Source: Bacteroidota bacterium (GTDB lineage Bacteria; Bacteroidota; Bacteroidia; Chitinophagales; LD1). Taken from it: a stretch of DNA of 33,035 nt. Both the position numbers and the translations under genes were made by a program. The DNA lies in assembly GCA_947475165.1 (NCBI GenBank), contig CANJLD010000013.1, positions 77,250 to 110,284 of the forward strand. Direction: 5' to 3'. Below the pieces are notes generated by a model. The model ran no database searches. It saw nothing but the letters and a program-made list of their open reading frames with translations, and was not told the origin of the DNA. Below, in pieces: positions 16,998 to 25,857 of this stretch. Position 1 is the stretch's first letter; every line of letters starts with the position of its first letter.

Positions 16998-19097
16998 TTA
17001 CTGAATAAATATTTTTGATGACAGGGCTTTTCCGGCTTGAGAAATGGAAAGTAAGTAAGCACCATGTTCAACATGAGTTAAGCTTAACGGTATTTCTTGC
17101 TGTTCATTTTTTAAATAAAAATCGGTTTGGTAAACCTGACGACCCAATACATCGAATAACTGAATACGATAGTCGCCTTTTAATACCGATGAACTTTTTA
17201 AGACAAACTCTCCTGAATTAGGATTTGGAAAAAGTGTCAGTAAAGATGATGAAACTAAATTTTGAATGTCCGTTACTGCTAAAGTAACCGTAACAGAATC
17301 TGAAAAGGCTGAGCAGCCCGCAGCACTGAATGCCTCCACTCTATAACTGCCATCAAGAACAGCTATATAAGTTTGTGCAGTTGCACCGGTAATGGACTGT
17401 CCGTTAAAGTACCACTGATAGCTTGCCGCAGCGGTTGAAATTAACTCAGAATCTATAGCCAAAATAACCGGATGCGGAGCTTGTTCAATAATGATGTTTA
17501 TAGCAGAACCGGTTATTGTTGCCGGAATAGCACAGGTGGCACTACTGGTAAAAACACAACTTACCGAGTAGTTGTTACCAAAAGCAAAAGTGCTGAAGAC
17601 TGCTGTATGTGTATTGGTATTATTTCCGTTTATCTTCCACTGATAAAAAGGATTGTTGCCTCCGTTTGTAACCATTGCTTTAAGCACAACCACCGAGCCG
17701 TTGCATACCGTTGTATCTGCAACCGGACTGATGCTTAGTGCAGGAACCAAGATAGAATCGATACTCACGCTTACCGATGCTGTATCGCTTATACACCCGT
17801 TCATCAGTCCTATTACCTGATATACAGTATTGGTAACCGGATTTGCTTTCATGGTATTACCGGCAGAATAAAAAAGCCCCGGTGAGGGCAGCCAGTTATA
17901 AAGCGTGGCGCCATTGGCTGTTATAATGGCTGTATCGCCTGTGCAAATTCTAACAGAGTCTGCATTTAGCGAAACAACCGGTATGGGATAAACAGTAATA
18001 TAGGCAGATTGCACTAAGGTATCTGCGCCCATTTGATTCGAAGAAATAAGCGTAACATCATAAACCCCGGCATTATCATAAGTAACCGAAGGGTTTTGCG
18101 CAGAGGACGAAAGAGGGTTTCCTCCGGTAAAGACCCACTGCGTAACAGTTGGTAAATTAGTGGTTGAATTGGTAAAAGAAACTGTTTGGCCAGGACATAT
18201 GGCAACCGGTGCTGCACTTAAAGCACTTACCGGTTTATATACCCAGCAATCGATAATCGGAGTGCTGCCCGAACTTCCTCCCGCATAAGGTAAACCATAC
18301 ATATCTTCCATAGTACGCAACACCCGGTTATGGTCAACTGTTTCGTTGTAATGACCTTGCTTAACCATTTGCCCTATAAAGATGGTAGCTATCTGGTTAT
18401 TGCCGGTCAGGCTTTCGTCTTCATCGAAGGTTACTATCAATAAACTATTGTGCGCTTTTGCCCATTCTATATAACTATTCAAATTCGTTTGCAACCAGGT
18501 ATCAGCCTGTGCAATGGTGCCGTCATGCATATCGTGGTCCTGATTCGGTATTACAAAACTAAGCGTTGGCAGACTATCATAACTACCCGGAAATGCGGTG
18601 AACGGTTGGTTAAGCACAGCTGGAATTCCATTAGAGGTTCCATCCTGCCAGTTTACCCATGGCGCATGTTTGCGATAATATTTGCCTGAGTTATCACCTG
18701 TAAAACCTACCGAAGGCAGGTCTTCGGAATAGGCGGTAAAAGTTCTTCCGTTTTGCAGCAACCCTGCACCTAAGTTGGTGGCTGTAAAAGGCAGTAATAA
18801 GGAAATGGGAGTAAGGTCGAGAATCACATTCTGGTTATCGCCCGAAAACAAATACATGTAGTTGGGCTGGCTGGGATGTGTCATACCGTGTGAATTGGTA
18901 AACAATGCCCCAAAGGAATCGTTTGTCAGACTATTGATGTAAGGTGCATCGGCTGAACCGATAATTTGAGAGTAGCTGTGATTCTCTAAAACAACTACCA
19001 CCATATGGTCAGGTGTTGGAACTGTTTGCGCATGAGAAGTAACTGAAATAAACAAACAAATGCTTATGGACAGCAGAACAGTAAACCTTGTTTTCAT
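16998..19097 (-). CDS. T9SS-secreted phosphoesterase (acid-phosphatase family) with PKD/Ig-like domains
   Basis: The ATG at 19097 begins a signal peptide (MKTRFTVLLSISICLFISVTSHAQ); 55 upstream in-frame codons are discounted. The 699-residue protein has a PF04185-type phosphoesterase domain at about 28-320 (VVVLENHSYSQI, THPSQPNYMYLFSG, IPNQDHDMHDG, TFDEDESLTGNNQIATIFIG), then a PKD domain (about 335-400), further Ig-like repeats, and a type A T9SS sorting domain at the end (LFPNPNSGEFVLKSS, LFDVLGRQVYQT, AYLLSI). It probably hydrolyses phosphomonoesters or phospholipid head groups outside the cell; the substrate is not determinable. It is separated from the lectin gene by 376 bp with no gene but a REP element. 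Confidence 0.88.
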   Translation of the reverse strand: MKTRFTVLLSISICLFISVTSHAQTVPTPDHMVVVVLENHSYSQIIGSADAPYINSLTNDSFGALFTNSHGMTHPSQPNYMYLFSGDNQNVILDLTPISLLLPFTATNLGAGLLQNGRTFTAYSEDLPSVGFTGDNSGKYYRKHAPWVNWQDGTSNGIPAVLNQPFTAFPGSYDSLPTLSFVIPNQDHDMHDGTIAQADTWLQTNLNSYIEWAKAHNSLLIVTFDEDESLTGNNQIATIFIGQMVKQGHYNETVDHNRVLRTMEDMYGLPYAGGSSGSTPIIDCWVYKPVSALSAAPVAICPGQTVSFTNSTTNLPTVTQWVFTGGNPLSSSAQNPSVTYDNAGVYDVTLISSNQMGADTLVQSAYITVYPIPVVSLNADSVRICTGDTAIITANGATLYNWLPSPGLFYSAGNTMKANPVTNTVYQVIGLMNGCISDTASVSVSIDSILVPALSISPVADTTVCNGSVVVLKAMVTNGGNNPFYQWKINGNNTNTHTAVFSTFAFGNNYSVSCVFTSSATCAIPATITGSAINIIIEQAPHPVILAIDSELISTAAASYQWYFNGQSITGATAQTYIAVLDGSYRVEAFSAAGCSAFSDSVTVTLAVTDIQNLVSSSLLTLFPNPNSGEFVLKSSSVLKGDYRIQLFDVLGRQVYQTDFYLKNEQQEIPLSLTHVEHGAYLLSISQAGKALSSKIFIQ

Positions 19098-19292
19098 TAT
19101 TACTTTCTTAAAGAACAAAGCAAAAATAATTTTAAAACACGATGAACGCCTATCCCGTTTTATATCTGTTGAATGACAGAAATAAGAAATCAGAAACCAT
19201 AAGCTAGTTTCCGAATTCTGAACCGGGTCGCAACAGTTAGTTAGACGCAAGACCTTAAACAATAGACAGAAGACTTGAGGTGAATTTACGCT

Positions 19293-19338
19293 GTTGGTGA
19301 GGCGTGAAAGATTTGTTGTTGGTCAGGCGACCAACAAC
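19293..19338. repeat. REP element, distant copy matching the RAYT-associated set
   Basis: A 25-bp unit begins at 19293 (GTTGGTGAGGCGTGAAAG...) and is followed at 19318 by a second unit that ends in a perfect hairpin: GTTGTTGGTC (19315-19324), loop AGGC, GACCAACAAC (19329-19338). The first unit matches the one at 27751 with one substitution and the hairpin is identical to that at 27798-27821. The rest of the gap 19098-19473 shows nothing I can identify. Confidence 0.85.
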
Positions 19339-19473
19339 GGCAAGGCACAAGAAGCGTTACTTCATTCTTGCGCCAGTGGGGCATAGCGTGGATTTGTTCT
19401 TCTACTAACTAATCTAATTTCTTTTTCGCAGCGCTAGGGCACGGGCGGAGAAGTTTGGCGAAGAGTAAATAAT

Positions 19474-22400
19474 TTATCTCAACAAAGTAAAGCTTCCTAT
19501 ATACTTTCTGATTTCAGAATCGAGGAAGTTAAGTTCTACCACATAGGTATATACGCCTGCATACGAATCTTTGCCCTGATATTTTCCATCCCATCCCTGC
19601 GTAACGTTATTCGATTCAAAAACCTTCTCGCCCCAGCGGTTAAAAACAGTAAGATGATAATAAACCGTACCGGTGGCATATATCTGAAACACATCGTTCT
19701 GAAAGTCGCCATTAGGAGTAAACACATTGGGAACAAAGAAAGGCTTATCGGCTTTCACGTTTACTTTAACGGTACCGGTTACGGTACATCCGAATGCATC
19801 GGTTACTGTTATTTCATATTCAAAACTTCTGATAGCCGAGAAGAAAGGATTAGGGCAATTGGTGCAACTCAGATAATTAGCCGGACTCCACTGATAAGTA
19901 TAAGCACCGGTTGATGGCTGCACGTTCATGTTAAGTTGAATCTCTGTTCCGAATTTGATGGTATCAAACACCAGCGACTGAACAATTATCTGAGCCGGTT
20001 CTGTAATTATAAACGAAGAAGTAACCGAGCAGTTGTGTGCATCTGAAACCGTTACATCATAATTTCCTGCACCCACATTTTGTAATGCAGCAGCATTGCT
20101 TCCATCGCTCCACAAATAATTGTATGGAGTGGTTCCACCGGTTATGTCAATAGTCACCGAACCATCGGTGGTATGATAGCAACTTGCGTTGGTTACTGTA
20201 TTTACATTCAGTGCAAGCACAGAGGGAGTTGCAATTGAATAAGTAGCCGTATCGGCACATTGGTTAGCATCATACACTGTTACATCGTAACTGCCAACAG
20301 AAAGATTAGAAGCCGTTGCGGTAAACTGCTGTGGTGAGGTATTCCACACATAACTGTATGCCGGTGTGCCGGTGGTGGCGTTTACGGTAATTGTTCCATC
20401 GCCTGAACCAAAACAACTTTCATCCGCAGAACTTACTAGGGATAGAACCGGATTAGGATTAACCGTAACGGTTATGCTGTTGCTTCCATACTGGCAACCG
20501 TTAGCAGCCGTTCCGTTCATAGTGTAATTACCGGATTGTGATACATTGATAGAATTTGCCGGACTGCTATTGCTCCATAAATAAGTATTGAAAACCGAAT
20601 CAGCTGAAAGTATTACACTACCACCGAGGCAGAAACTGATTGCCCCCGATGCGCTGATAGAAGCCGCAGTAGGCGGATTGAAAGTAACATTGATAGTGTT
20701 GCTGATATACTGGCAACCGTTAGCAGCCACAGCCGCCATATAGAAACTACCCGGTGCGGTTACGGTTACTGAATTATTGAAAGTGGTATCGCTCCACAGA
20801 TATGTTAAATAAACAGAATCGGCAGAAAGGACAACACTGCCACCCGCACAAACCGGAATAGTACCTGATGCACTGATACTTGTAGCTGAAGGAGGATTGA
20901 TGGTAACATTCACCGTATCGGTATTGTAACAGGCAAATTGGGTTACCGCCACCGCATACGAAACCGTAACCGGTGCCGGTGTAAGGTTAACTGCCGAGAA
21001 TGTTGGATTAGAAAGAGTATCGTTAGAAAGGTTATTAGAAGGGTACCACTGGTAAGAATAACCTGCCGTGGTAGCCGTGCCTAACTGCACCGAGCCACCG
21101 GAGCAAACAGTTATATCAGCTCCTGCATTAGCCACAGGATTGTTGTTGATGGTAACCTGCTGCGAAATTTGCGGAGAGATACATCCGTTATCGCTTACAT
21201 CAAGCGTAACAGTTTTGGTGCCACCGGTAGTCCACATTACTTCATACGGACCTGCTCCGCTGCCGCTTACTACCGTTCCGCCATTAAAGCCCCAGGTAAA
21301 AGTAACGCCCGGTCCCGGTGTGTTTGTACCGGTGTAGGTAATAGTGGTAGTTCTGTTTATACACACCGGATTAGGATAAATAACAAACGACTGCACTCCT
21401 CCCCCGTTGATGGTAACGTTCACGGTATCATCATCAAAACATCCCCAACGGTCGGTTACGGTTATGGTATATAAAGTGCTTACAGCCGGTGTTACGTTAT
21501 ACGGGTTAGCCGATGAGTTACCGGGGTTCCAGGTATAGACATAAGGTGTAGAGCCAAGTAAGGTACTAGCACTAAGGCTCAACGGGTTTCCGGCACATTG
21601 CGTTACATCGGCATTGGCAGTAATTACCGGACACAGGTTTACTTCTATTACCGATACACTATTGGAATTGCACGGATAATCGTTCCAGGTTCCGGACGAA
21701 TATATCTGCACACAATCTTCTCCGTTGGCACAGCGAAACGCTTCGCTGGATTGGCAGCCGCCTATCCAATCGGGGAAACTACAACAACTGGCACCCTGCC
21801 CGTTGTTGTTCGGTTCGCCTGCATTCCAGTTCAGGTAACTCATCGGTGTTCCATCTAAAGTTAACCAGGTGCCTTCGTTCACCACATCGGTATAACCTAA
21901 CCAAACAGCCGTTACCCCTGAAATAACACCCGAAGCATTAAGCGCATTTACCACTGCGGTATTTTCTGCCGCACTGTTAAACACTACTAAGTGCGCACCT
22001 AAAGCACGCGCATCAAGTTCCGATTGGTTGGCATCCTGCGACTGCGGATTGATGAAGTATAAACTGCATGACTGACCAACCACACCATTTAATTCGTTAT
22101 AACCGGCAGCGGCAAAAGCTGCACGCAAGGCTATAAGGTCGCAACCCGGAGGACCGGTGCATACCTGTGCCGTTACTACAGCAGTATCTAAGGCATAGCA
22201 GCCCCACCGGTCGGTAACTTGTACCTGATACGATGTAGTGCCTGCCGGTGTAATATTTATTGAAGAAGTAGTTCCCACCTGTGTGTTGCCGGGGAGTTGG
22301 TTCCATACATAGCCATAAGGCTGTGAGCCGAGAACAGTAGTTGCCGAAATATGTGTTTGATAAGTAGCACATACCGCACCGGGTGGAACGGTAGTGGTTA

Positions 22401-22992
22401 TTTGCGGACAGAGATTTACTTCAATTACCGAAACGCTGTTACGGTTACATGGCAAATCGTTCCAGGTACCGGACGAATAAATCTGCGCGCAGTCTTCGCC
22501 ATACTGGCAACGCCATGCCTGATTGGTTTGGCAGCCCCCTAACCAATCGGGTATACCGCAACAGGCATCGCCCTGACCGTTGTTGTTAGGTTCGTTCGAA
22601 GCCCAGTTTAAATAGGTCATTGGTGTGCCGTCTAAAGTTACCCAAGTGCCTTCAGCCTGCACATCGGTATAACCCACCCATACGGCAGATACCGATGAAA
22701 TAATTCCTGAAGCATTAAGTGCCGCTACCACCGATGCGTTTTCTGCCGCATCATTAAACACTACTAAGTGCGCGCCTAATTGTTGTGCATCTGCTTCCGA
22801 TAAATTGGCATCCTGCGAAGTGGGGTTGATAAAATACATACTGCACGGCTGCCCCTGCACACCCTGCAACTCGGTATAACCGGCACCGGTAAAGGCAGCG
22901 CGGATAGCATTTACATCGCAGCCGTTAGGTTGGGCTTTAAGAAAGAAAACAGATATGCAGATGAGGACGAGGGGTAAAAGTCTTTTCTTCAT
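19474..22992 (-). CDS. Giant T9SS surface protein with two C-type lectin domains and SprB-like repeats
   Basis: A 1172-residue protein with signal peptide (to about residue 21). Two closely similar C-type lectin domains lie at about 22-196 and 284-455. Each has EPN (first at 134-136), the calcium/mannose-type sugar motif, and WND (177-179 in the first), plus ordered cysteines. Tandem Ig/PKD-like repeats follow, two of them near-duplicates starting SISASG, then SprB-like repeats (SCFGSGDGTITV, SCYHTTDGSVTI). The end is a type B gliding-associated sorting domain (FVPNVFTPNGDFQNDVF, VFNRWGEKVFES, YAGVYTYVV). I infer a cell-surface adhesin binding glycans, exported by T9SS. Lectin duplication is internal and recent-looking. 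Confidence 0.9.
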   Translation of the reverse strand: MKKRLLPLVLICISVFFLKAQPNGCDVNAIRAAFTGAGYTELQGVQGQPCSMYFINPTSQDANLSEADAQQLGAHLVVFNDAAENASVVAALNASGIISSVSAVWVGYTDVQAEGTWVTLDGTPMTYLNWASNEPNNNGQGDACCGIPDWLGGCQTNQAWRCQYGEDCAQIYSSGTWNDLPCNRNSVSVIEVNLCPQITTTVPPGAVCATYQTHISATTVLGSQPYGYVWNQLPGNTQVGTTSSINITPAGTTSYQVQVTDRWGCYALDTAVVTAQVCTGPPGCDLIALRAAFAAAGYNELNGVVGQSCSLYFINPQSQDANQSELDARALGAHLVVFNSAAENTAVVNALNASGVISGVTAVWLGYTDVVNEGTWLTLDGTPMSYLNWNAGEPNNNGQGASCCSFPDWIGGCQSSEAFRCANGEDCVQIYSSGTWNDYPCNSNSVSVIEVNLCPVITANADVTQCAGNPLSLSASTLLGSTPYVYTWNPGNSSANPYNVTPAVSTLYTITVTDRWGCFDDDTVNVTINGGGVQSFVIYPNPVCINRTTTITYTGTNTPGPGVTFTWGFNGGTVVSGSGAGPYEVMWTTGGTKTVTLDVSDNGCISPQISQQVTINNNPVANAGADITVCSGGSVQLGTATTAGYSYQWYPSNNLSNDTLSNPTFSAVNLTPAPVTVSYAVAVTQFACYNTDTVNVTINPPSATSISASGTIPVCAGGSVVLSADSVYLTYLWSDTTFNNSVTVTAPGSFYMAAVAANGCQYISNTINVTFNPPTAASISASGAISFCLGGSVILSADSVFNTYLWSNSSPANSINVSQSGNYTMNGTAANGCQYGSNSITVTVNPNPVLSLVSSADESCFGSGDGTITVNATTGTPAYSYVWNTSPQQFTATASNLSVGSYDVTVYDANQCADTATYSIATPSVLALNVNTVTNASCYHTTDGSVTIDITGGTTPYNYLWSDGSNAAALQNVGAGNYDVTVSDAHNCSVTSSFIITEPAQIIVQSLVFDTIKFGTEIQLNMNVQPSTGAYTYQWSPANYLSCTNCPNPFFSAIRSFEYEITVTDAFGCTVTGTVKVNVKADKPFFVPNVFTPNGDFQNDVFQIYATGTVYYHLTVFNRWGEKVFESNNVTQGWDGKYQGKDSYAGVYTYVVELNFLDSEIRKYIGSFTLLR

Positions 22993-23209
22993 TCAGGTTT
23001 TTTTGAGCTGCGCGAATATGCTTGAAATTGATTAATAATAAAATAACAGGGTTTTATTGCTGTTGAAAGTATCGGTTATAGAAGCTGATAAGCGGGTATT
23101 GGTTGCGTTGGTAAAATTAATGCAGCAAAATAATAGGGCTGTGCAGCCGCGCCCCTAATTCGGCAAAGCTTATTTCTTTTAAGGTAGCCGGTGTTGGGAC
23201 GAAAAACCA

Positions 23210-24298
23210 TTATTTCTGTAAAACTAATTCTCGGTACATTAACTTTCGCGTGGAGGAAGTTAGAGAGTCAAATTCAGCATAGTATAATTTTAAATTCTGC
23301 CCCCCAACTTTATTGTTCTTATCACCAACTAAGGTAGGATACCAGGTCTTTTGGCCATTATCTAATAACACTTGTGGCGTGCCCCAAGTAATTCCGTCTG
23401 CGCTGGTAGAAACGTAAAGTACCGGTGGTTCCCAGCCATGATAGGCCATAACCCAACGGTTTAAGTAAGTATTGAAATGAACTGCCGGATTACCTCCCGT
23501 AAAATTCTTCAACCCCGCAATAGGGGTTTGGTCACCGGCAATACCCGGTTGCGAGAAAGCATTATTAAAATGTTTAAACCAGGTGCCCGGTCGAGCCAGA
23601 GAGTCTTTAGACATGGCCATCTGAATCCTCCCGTCTGACGTATAATAACAGAACCATGCTTTTTGCACTTTGTTGTATACTACACAAAAATCTCCCACAC
23701 CGGTCCATGCCGGAACGGTAGGCTTAGGTTGGGCATAGGTTAAAAGTGGAACGCTCTGTTGCCATGTTACACCATAATCATTAGAATAGGTTATGCCAAT
23801 ACTTTTAAAGGCTATACCTCCTGAAGTGGCACGAGGATACCAGTGACTTTCGGCATGGATGAAGCCAACTAAAGCCGGCCCGCTAAGAGTATGCACACCA
23901 TATATCCATGAGCCACCATCATCAAATCCATTTGAAACTCCATTATCCGGCTCTCTGCCACCAAATACCGGAGTTGCGGGATTTAAGTTTGTGCCATTAT
24001 GATTTTCCGGAAATGGTGAATTGCCTACTGAACGGCTCGATTCAAACTCGGGCCAGAAGATTGCAAACGAACTATCTATTTCGATTATACTGAAACCTCC
24101 GTCAGGATAATACTGAGGCCAGGGTAACCAACTTTGGTCGATTTCATTGGCAGGTCCTAATGTGTAGGAATAAGAATCATTGCTATTCCTTGCTATTTTC
24201 GAACAACCACCGGTTCCGTTGGTAATAATTGAAAGGCAACAAACCAACTGTAAGAACAACCGCACTTTGGCACTCATTTGAATATTTACTTTTTTCAT
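23210..24298 (-). CDS. Exported beta-propeller protein, DUF4185/glycosidase-like
   Basis: The ATG at 24298 (MKKVNIQMSAKVRLF) gives about 362 residues; 61 upstream in-frame codons run through the attC-like repeat and are rejected. A hydrophobic stretch (LFLQLVCCLSIITNGTGGC) may be a lipoprotein signal. The body has repeated blade-like motifs: IGITYSNDYGVTWQQ, WFCYYTSDGRIQMAMSKD, NRWVMAYHGWEPPVLYVSTSADGITWGTPQ and KLYYAEFDSLTSSTRKLMY, as in DUF4185 and five-bladed glycoside-hydrolase-like propellers. Catalysis is not established; no catalytic triad can be assigned. It may be co-transcribed with the lectin gene 217 bp downstream. That 217-bp gap shows no gene. Confidence 0.65.
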   Translation of the reverse strand: MKKVNIQMSAKVRLFLQLVCCLSIITNGTGGCSKIARNSNDSYSYTLGPANEIDQSWLPWPQYYPDGGFSIIEIDSSFAIFWPEFESSRSVGNSPFPENHNGTNLNPATPVFGGREPDNGVSNGFDDGGSWIYGVHTLSGPALVGFIHAESHWYPRATSGGIAFKSIGITYSNDYGVTWQQSVPLLTYAQPKPTVPAWTGVGDFCVVYNKVQKAWFCYYTSDGRIQMAMSKDSLARPGTWFKHFNNAFSQPGIAGDQTPIAGLKNFTGGNPAVHFNTYLNRWVMAYHGWEPPVLYVSTSADGITWGTPQVLLDNGQKTWYPTLVGDKNNKVGGQNLKLYYAEFDSLTSSTRKLMYRELVLQK

Positions 24299-24325
24299 AG
24301 TCAACCTCTTGTTTGCGCGCAATGG

Positions 24326-24458
24326 ATATAACGTTTTACGGGCTTGGCGAAGGTGGCGATTTTCACCACAAATGTGTCTGCGGATAACCAATGTTTGATT
24401 AACCACAAATGTGTCTGCGGAGCACTGAACCGCCACTTTTGCCAAGCCCGTGTTAGCG
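24326..24458 (-). other. attC-like recombination site (imperfect inverted repeat)
   Basis: Arms at 24338-24359 and 24430-24451 are inverted repeats matching at 19 of 22 positions (ACGGGCTTGGC...GTGGCG). They are edged on the minus strand by CGCTAAC (complement of 24452-24458) and GTTATAT (complement of 24326-24332), resembling R'' and R' boxes. Between the arms a 20-bp sequence (ACCACAAATGTGTCTGCGGA) occurs twice, at 24365 and 24402. The R' box is degenerate and no integron integrase is in the window, so the call is tentative. Confidence 0.45.
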
Positions 24459-24480
24459 GTTCGTTGTTCTTCAGTCCACA

Positions 24481-24909
24481 TTATGCTTCCAACAATTTTT
24501 TAAGTCCGTCCATTACATAACCCCAATTTGTAGCCGAATGGTCGTGGGTTTCTTGTGTCTTGAAACCTTGTTGAATAATGGTAAATGTCGTTTCGTTATT
24601 GTCTGCCGATAACTCATATTTAATTACTGAATAGTTTGCGGGAATATCCTCTGTCCCCGAAAATGAACTCCAATAATTATAGAGAATAAATTTTTCTTTT
24701 TCTATGTCAAGAATGTTGCCTTTGTCTTCATATGGTTTGCCTTCATAAGTTCCTTTGTAAAGAATTGTGCTACCTTTTTTCCAGTCCGTTATACACTCTG
24801 TCCCGAAGAAATATATTTTTATTAGGTCGGGATTTGTCAATGCGTTCCAAACTTTTGAAATGGATGCGTTGATGGTAATTGATTTGTTTAATGTTAGTTC
24901 TTGGGTCAT
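24481..24909 (-). CDS. SRPBCC/AHSA1-family protein
   Basis: A 142-residue cytoplasmic protein with the Activator-of-Hsp90-homologue-1-like/START fold: SITINASISKVWNALTNPDLIKIYFFGTE at the N-terminus, W-K-KGS and GNILDIEKEKFILYNYWS in the middle, and GWGYVMDGLKK-like end (here NWGYVMDGLKKLL). Members bind hydrophobic ligands; no specific role is known. It begins 1 bp after the stop of the membrane-protein gene at 24911, forming a two-gene unit. Base composition is clearly AT-richer than nearby genes. With the attC-like repeat immediately downstream, it looks like a mobile cassette. Confidence 0.85.
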   Translation of the reverse strand: MTQELTLNKSITINASISKVWNALTNPDLIKIYFFGTECITDWKKGSTILYKGTYEGKPYEDKGNILDIEKEKFILYNYWSSFSGTEDIPANYSVIKYELSADNNETTFTIIQQGFKTQETHDHSATNWGYVMDGLKKLLEA

Positions 24910-24910
24910 T

Positions 24911-25294
24911 TTATTTTGATTGTTTGTTTATAAAGTAAAGCATTGTCGAAGCAATAATACACATAACACCTGCTCCAATGTAAAGTGAACTGTCGTGTTG
25001 TGATATGCCGATAAAAAAGTCGCCAATGTTCATTACTAAAAAGAAAATGTAAGCAATTGTCAGCATTGGGATTGACTTTTTCAAAGTCGCAAAACCAAAT
25101 ATAAAACCAACGGCAAATTGTCGGGCAGCCCACATATAAATTAAGTAGTCTACGCCTTTTGCGTTTAGGTCAACTGTCTGCAAAACCGTTTGTGGTGAAA
25201 AGCATAATGATGAGCTTACCATAAGTCCGAGTAATGCAAAAAGTCCTGATACAATTAGTATCCATTTTGGTAATGATTTTTTTTCTTGTGTCAT
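24911..25294 (-). CDS. Small four-helix membrane protein of unknown function
   Basis: A 127-residue protein with four hydrophobic segments (about 10-32, 48-68, 74-95, 103-122), starting ATG at 25294. It resembles DUF4345-type small membrane proteins in outline, but I cannot assign a family firmly. It is the first gene of the two-gene AT-rich unit with the SRPBCC protein. GTTAGCG (complement of 25341-25347) lies about 47 bp upstream, complementary to the CGCTAAC box at the other end of the unit. Confidence 0.75.
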   Translation of the reverse strand: MTQEKKSLPKWILIVSGLFALLGLMVSSSLCFSPQTVLQTVDLNAKGVDYLIYMWAARQFAVGFIFGFATLKKSIPMLTIAYIFFLVMNIGDFFIGISQHDSSLYIGAGVMCIIASTMLYFINKQSK

Positions 25295-25358
25295 ATTTGA
25301 TGTTTCCGTTATTACTTGTTTTGTCGTACGCTACAATGACCGCTAACTTACTTATACC

Positions 25359-25416
25359 GGAAGGTTTCTTCCTCAAAACCTTCCTCCTATCAGCAATAAA
25401 ACGAATATAGGAGGAA
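25359..25416 (-). terminator. Overlapping hairpins downstream of the XRE regulator
   Basis: Stem one pairs GGAAGGTTT (25359-25367) with AAACCTTCC (25377-25385). Stem two pairs TTCCTCCTAT (25381-25390) with ATAGGAGGAA (25407-25416), starting 5 bp past the regulator stop. They share 25381-25385 and so exclude each other. Termination is the likeliest role. Confidence 0.5.
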
Positions 25417-25420
25417 GTTT

Positions 25421-25753
25421 TTACTTTCTTTTTCTAAAAACTTTCTTCTTTCTTCTCTGCCTTTTTGCTCCGGCTCTTTTTTTCTTAAATTTTCTATCCA
25501 GTTTTTGAACGGTTTGTTTTAGTTTTTCGAGGTTATTGAATTTACACAGTTTCCAGGGCTCTATTTGCAGGGCGCGGGCTAAGGTAATGCGTGTGTCGCG
25601 CGTGATGTTTTGCCCGGCTTCGAGCTGAGTAATAAATTCTTTTTGAACATGACAGGCAATAGCGAGGTCTCCCTGACTCATGTCGCGGGTGAGGCGATAA
25701 TACTTGATTAGCAATGTCTCGCCCTCGTGATATTCTCTGCGCTTGTGAAGCAC
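25421..25753 (-). CDS. XRE-family helix-turn-helix DNA-binding protein
   Basis: A 110-residue protein starting at GTG 25753. Residues about 15-70 form a Cro/C1-type HTH: LIKYYRLTRDMSQGDLAIACHVQKEFITQLEAGQN, then RITLARALQIEPWKL. The tail (about 75-110) is strongly basic (KFKKKRAGAKRQRRKKKVFRKRK), probably binding nucleic acid nonspecifically. No partner toxin is seen next to it. The second 21-bp array lies about 125 bp upstream, and could be its target, though nothing shows this directly. Confidence 0.85.
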   Translation of the reverse strand: MLHKRREYHEGETLLIKYYRLTRDMSQGDLAIACHVQKEFITQLEAGQNITRDTRITLARALQIEPWKLCKFNNLEKLKQTVQKLDRKFKKKRAGAKRQRRKKKVFRKRK

Positions 25754-25857
25754 TCTCGCTATAGGTTGAGTGGCACTAATATAAGGGTTAAGTTTTAAAT
25801 AACCCCAAGGTGGCTTATCTGCCTGTATGTTTGCTTTCGCTTAACAACAAAGGCAAA

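Noticed and set aside
19098-19262. N-terminal extension of the phosphoesterase
   Set aside because: The signal peptide begins at 19097; the upstream codons are cysteine-rich non-conserved sequence in front of it.
24299-24481. N-terminal extension of the beta-propeller lipoprotein
   Set aside because: These 61 codons run through the attC-like repeat and precede a proper signal-like start at 24298.
24906-25133. A 75-codon minus-strand frame overlapping the membrane-protein gene
   Set aside because: It is an out-of-frame shadow of the gene at 24911-25294, which has regular transmembrane segments and a proper start.
25421-25753. XRE regulator as antitoxin of a toxin-antitoxin pair
   Set aside because: No toxin-sized partner gene lies next to it; the flanks are hairpins and the 21-bp array.
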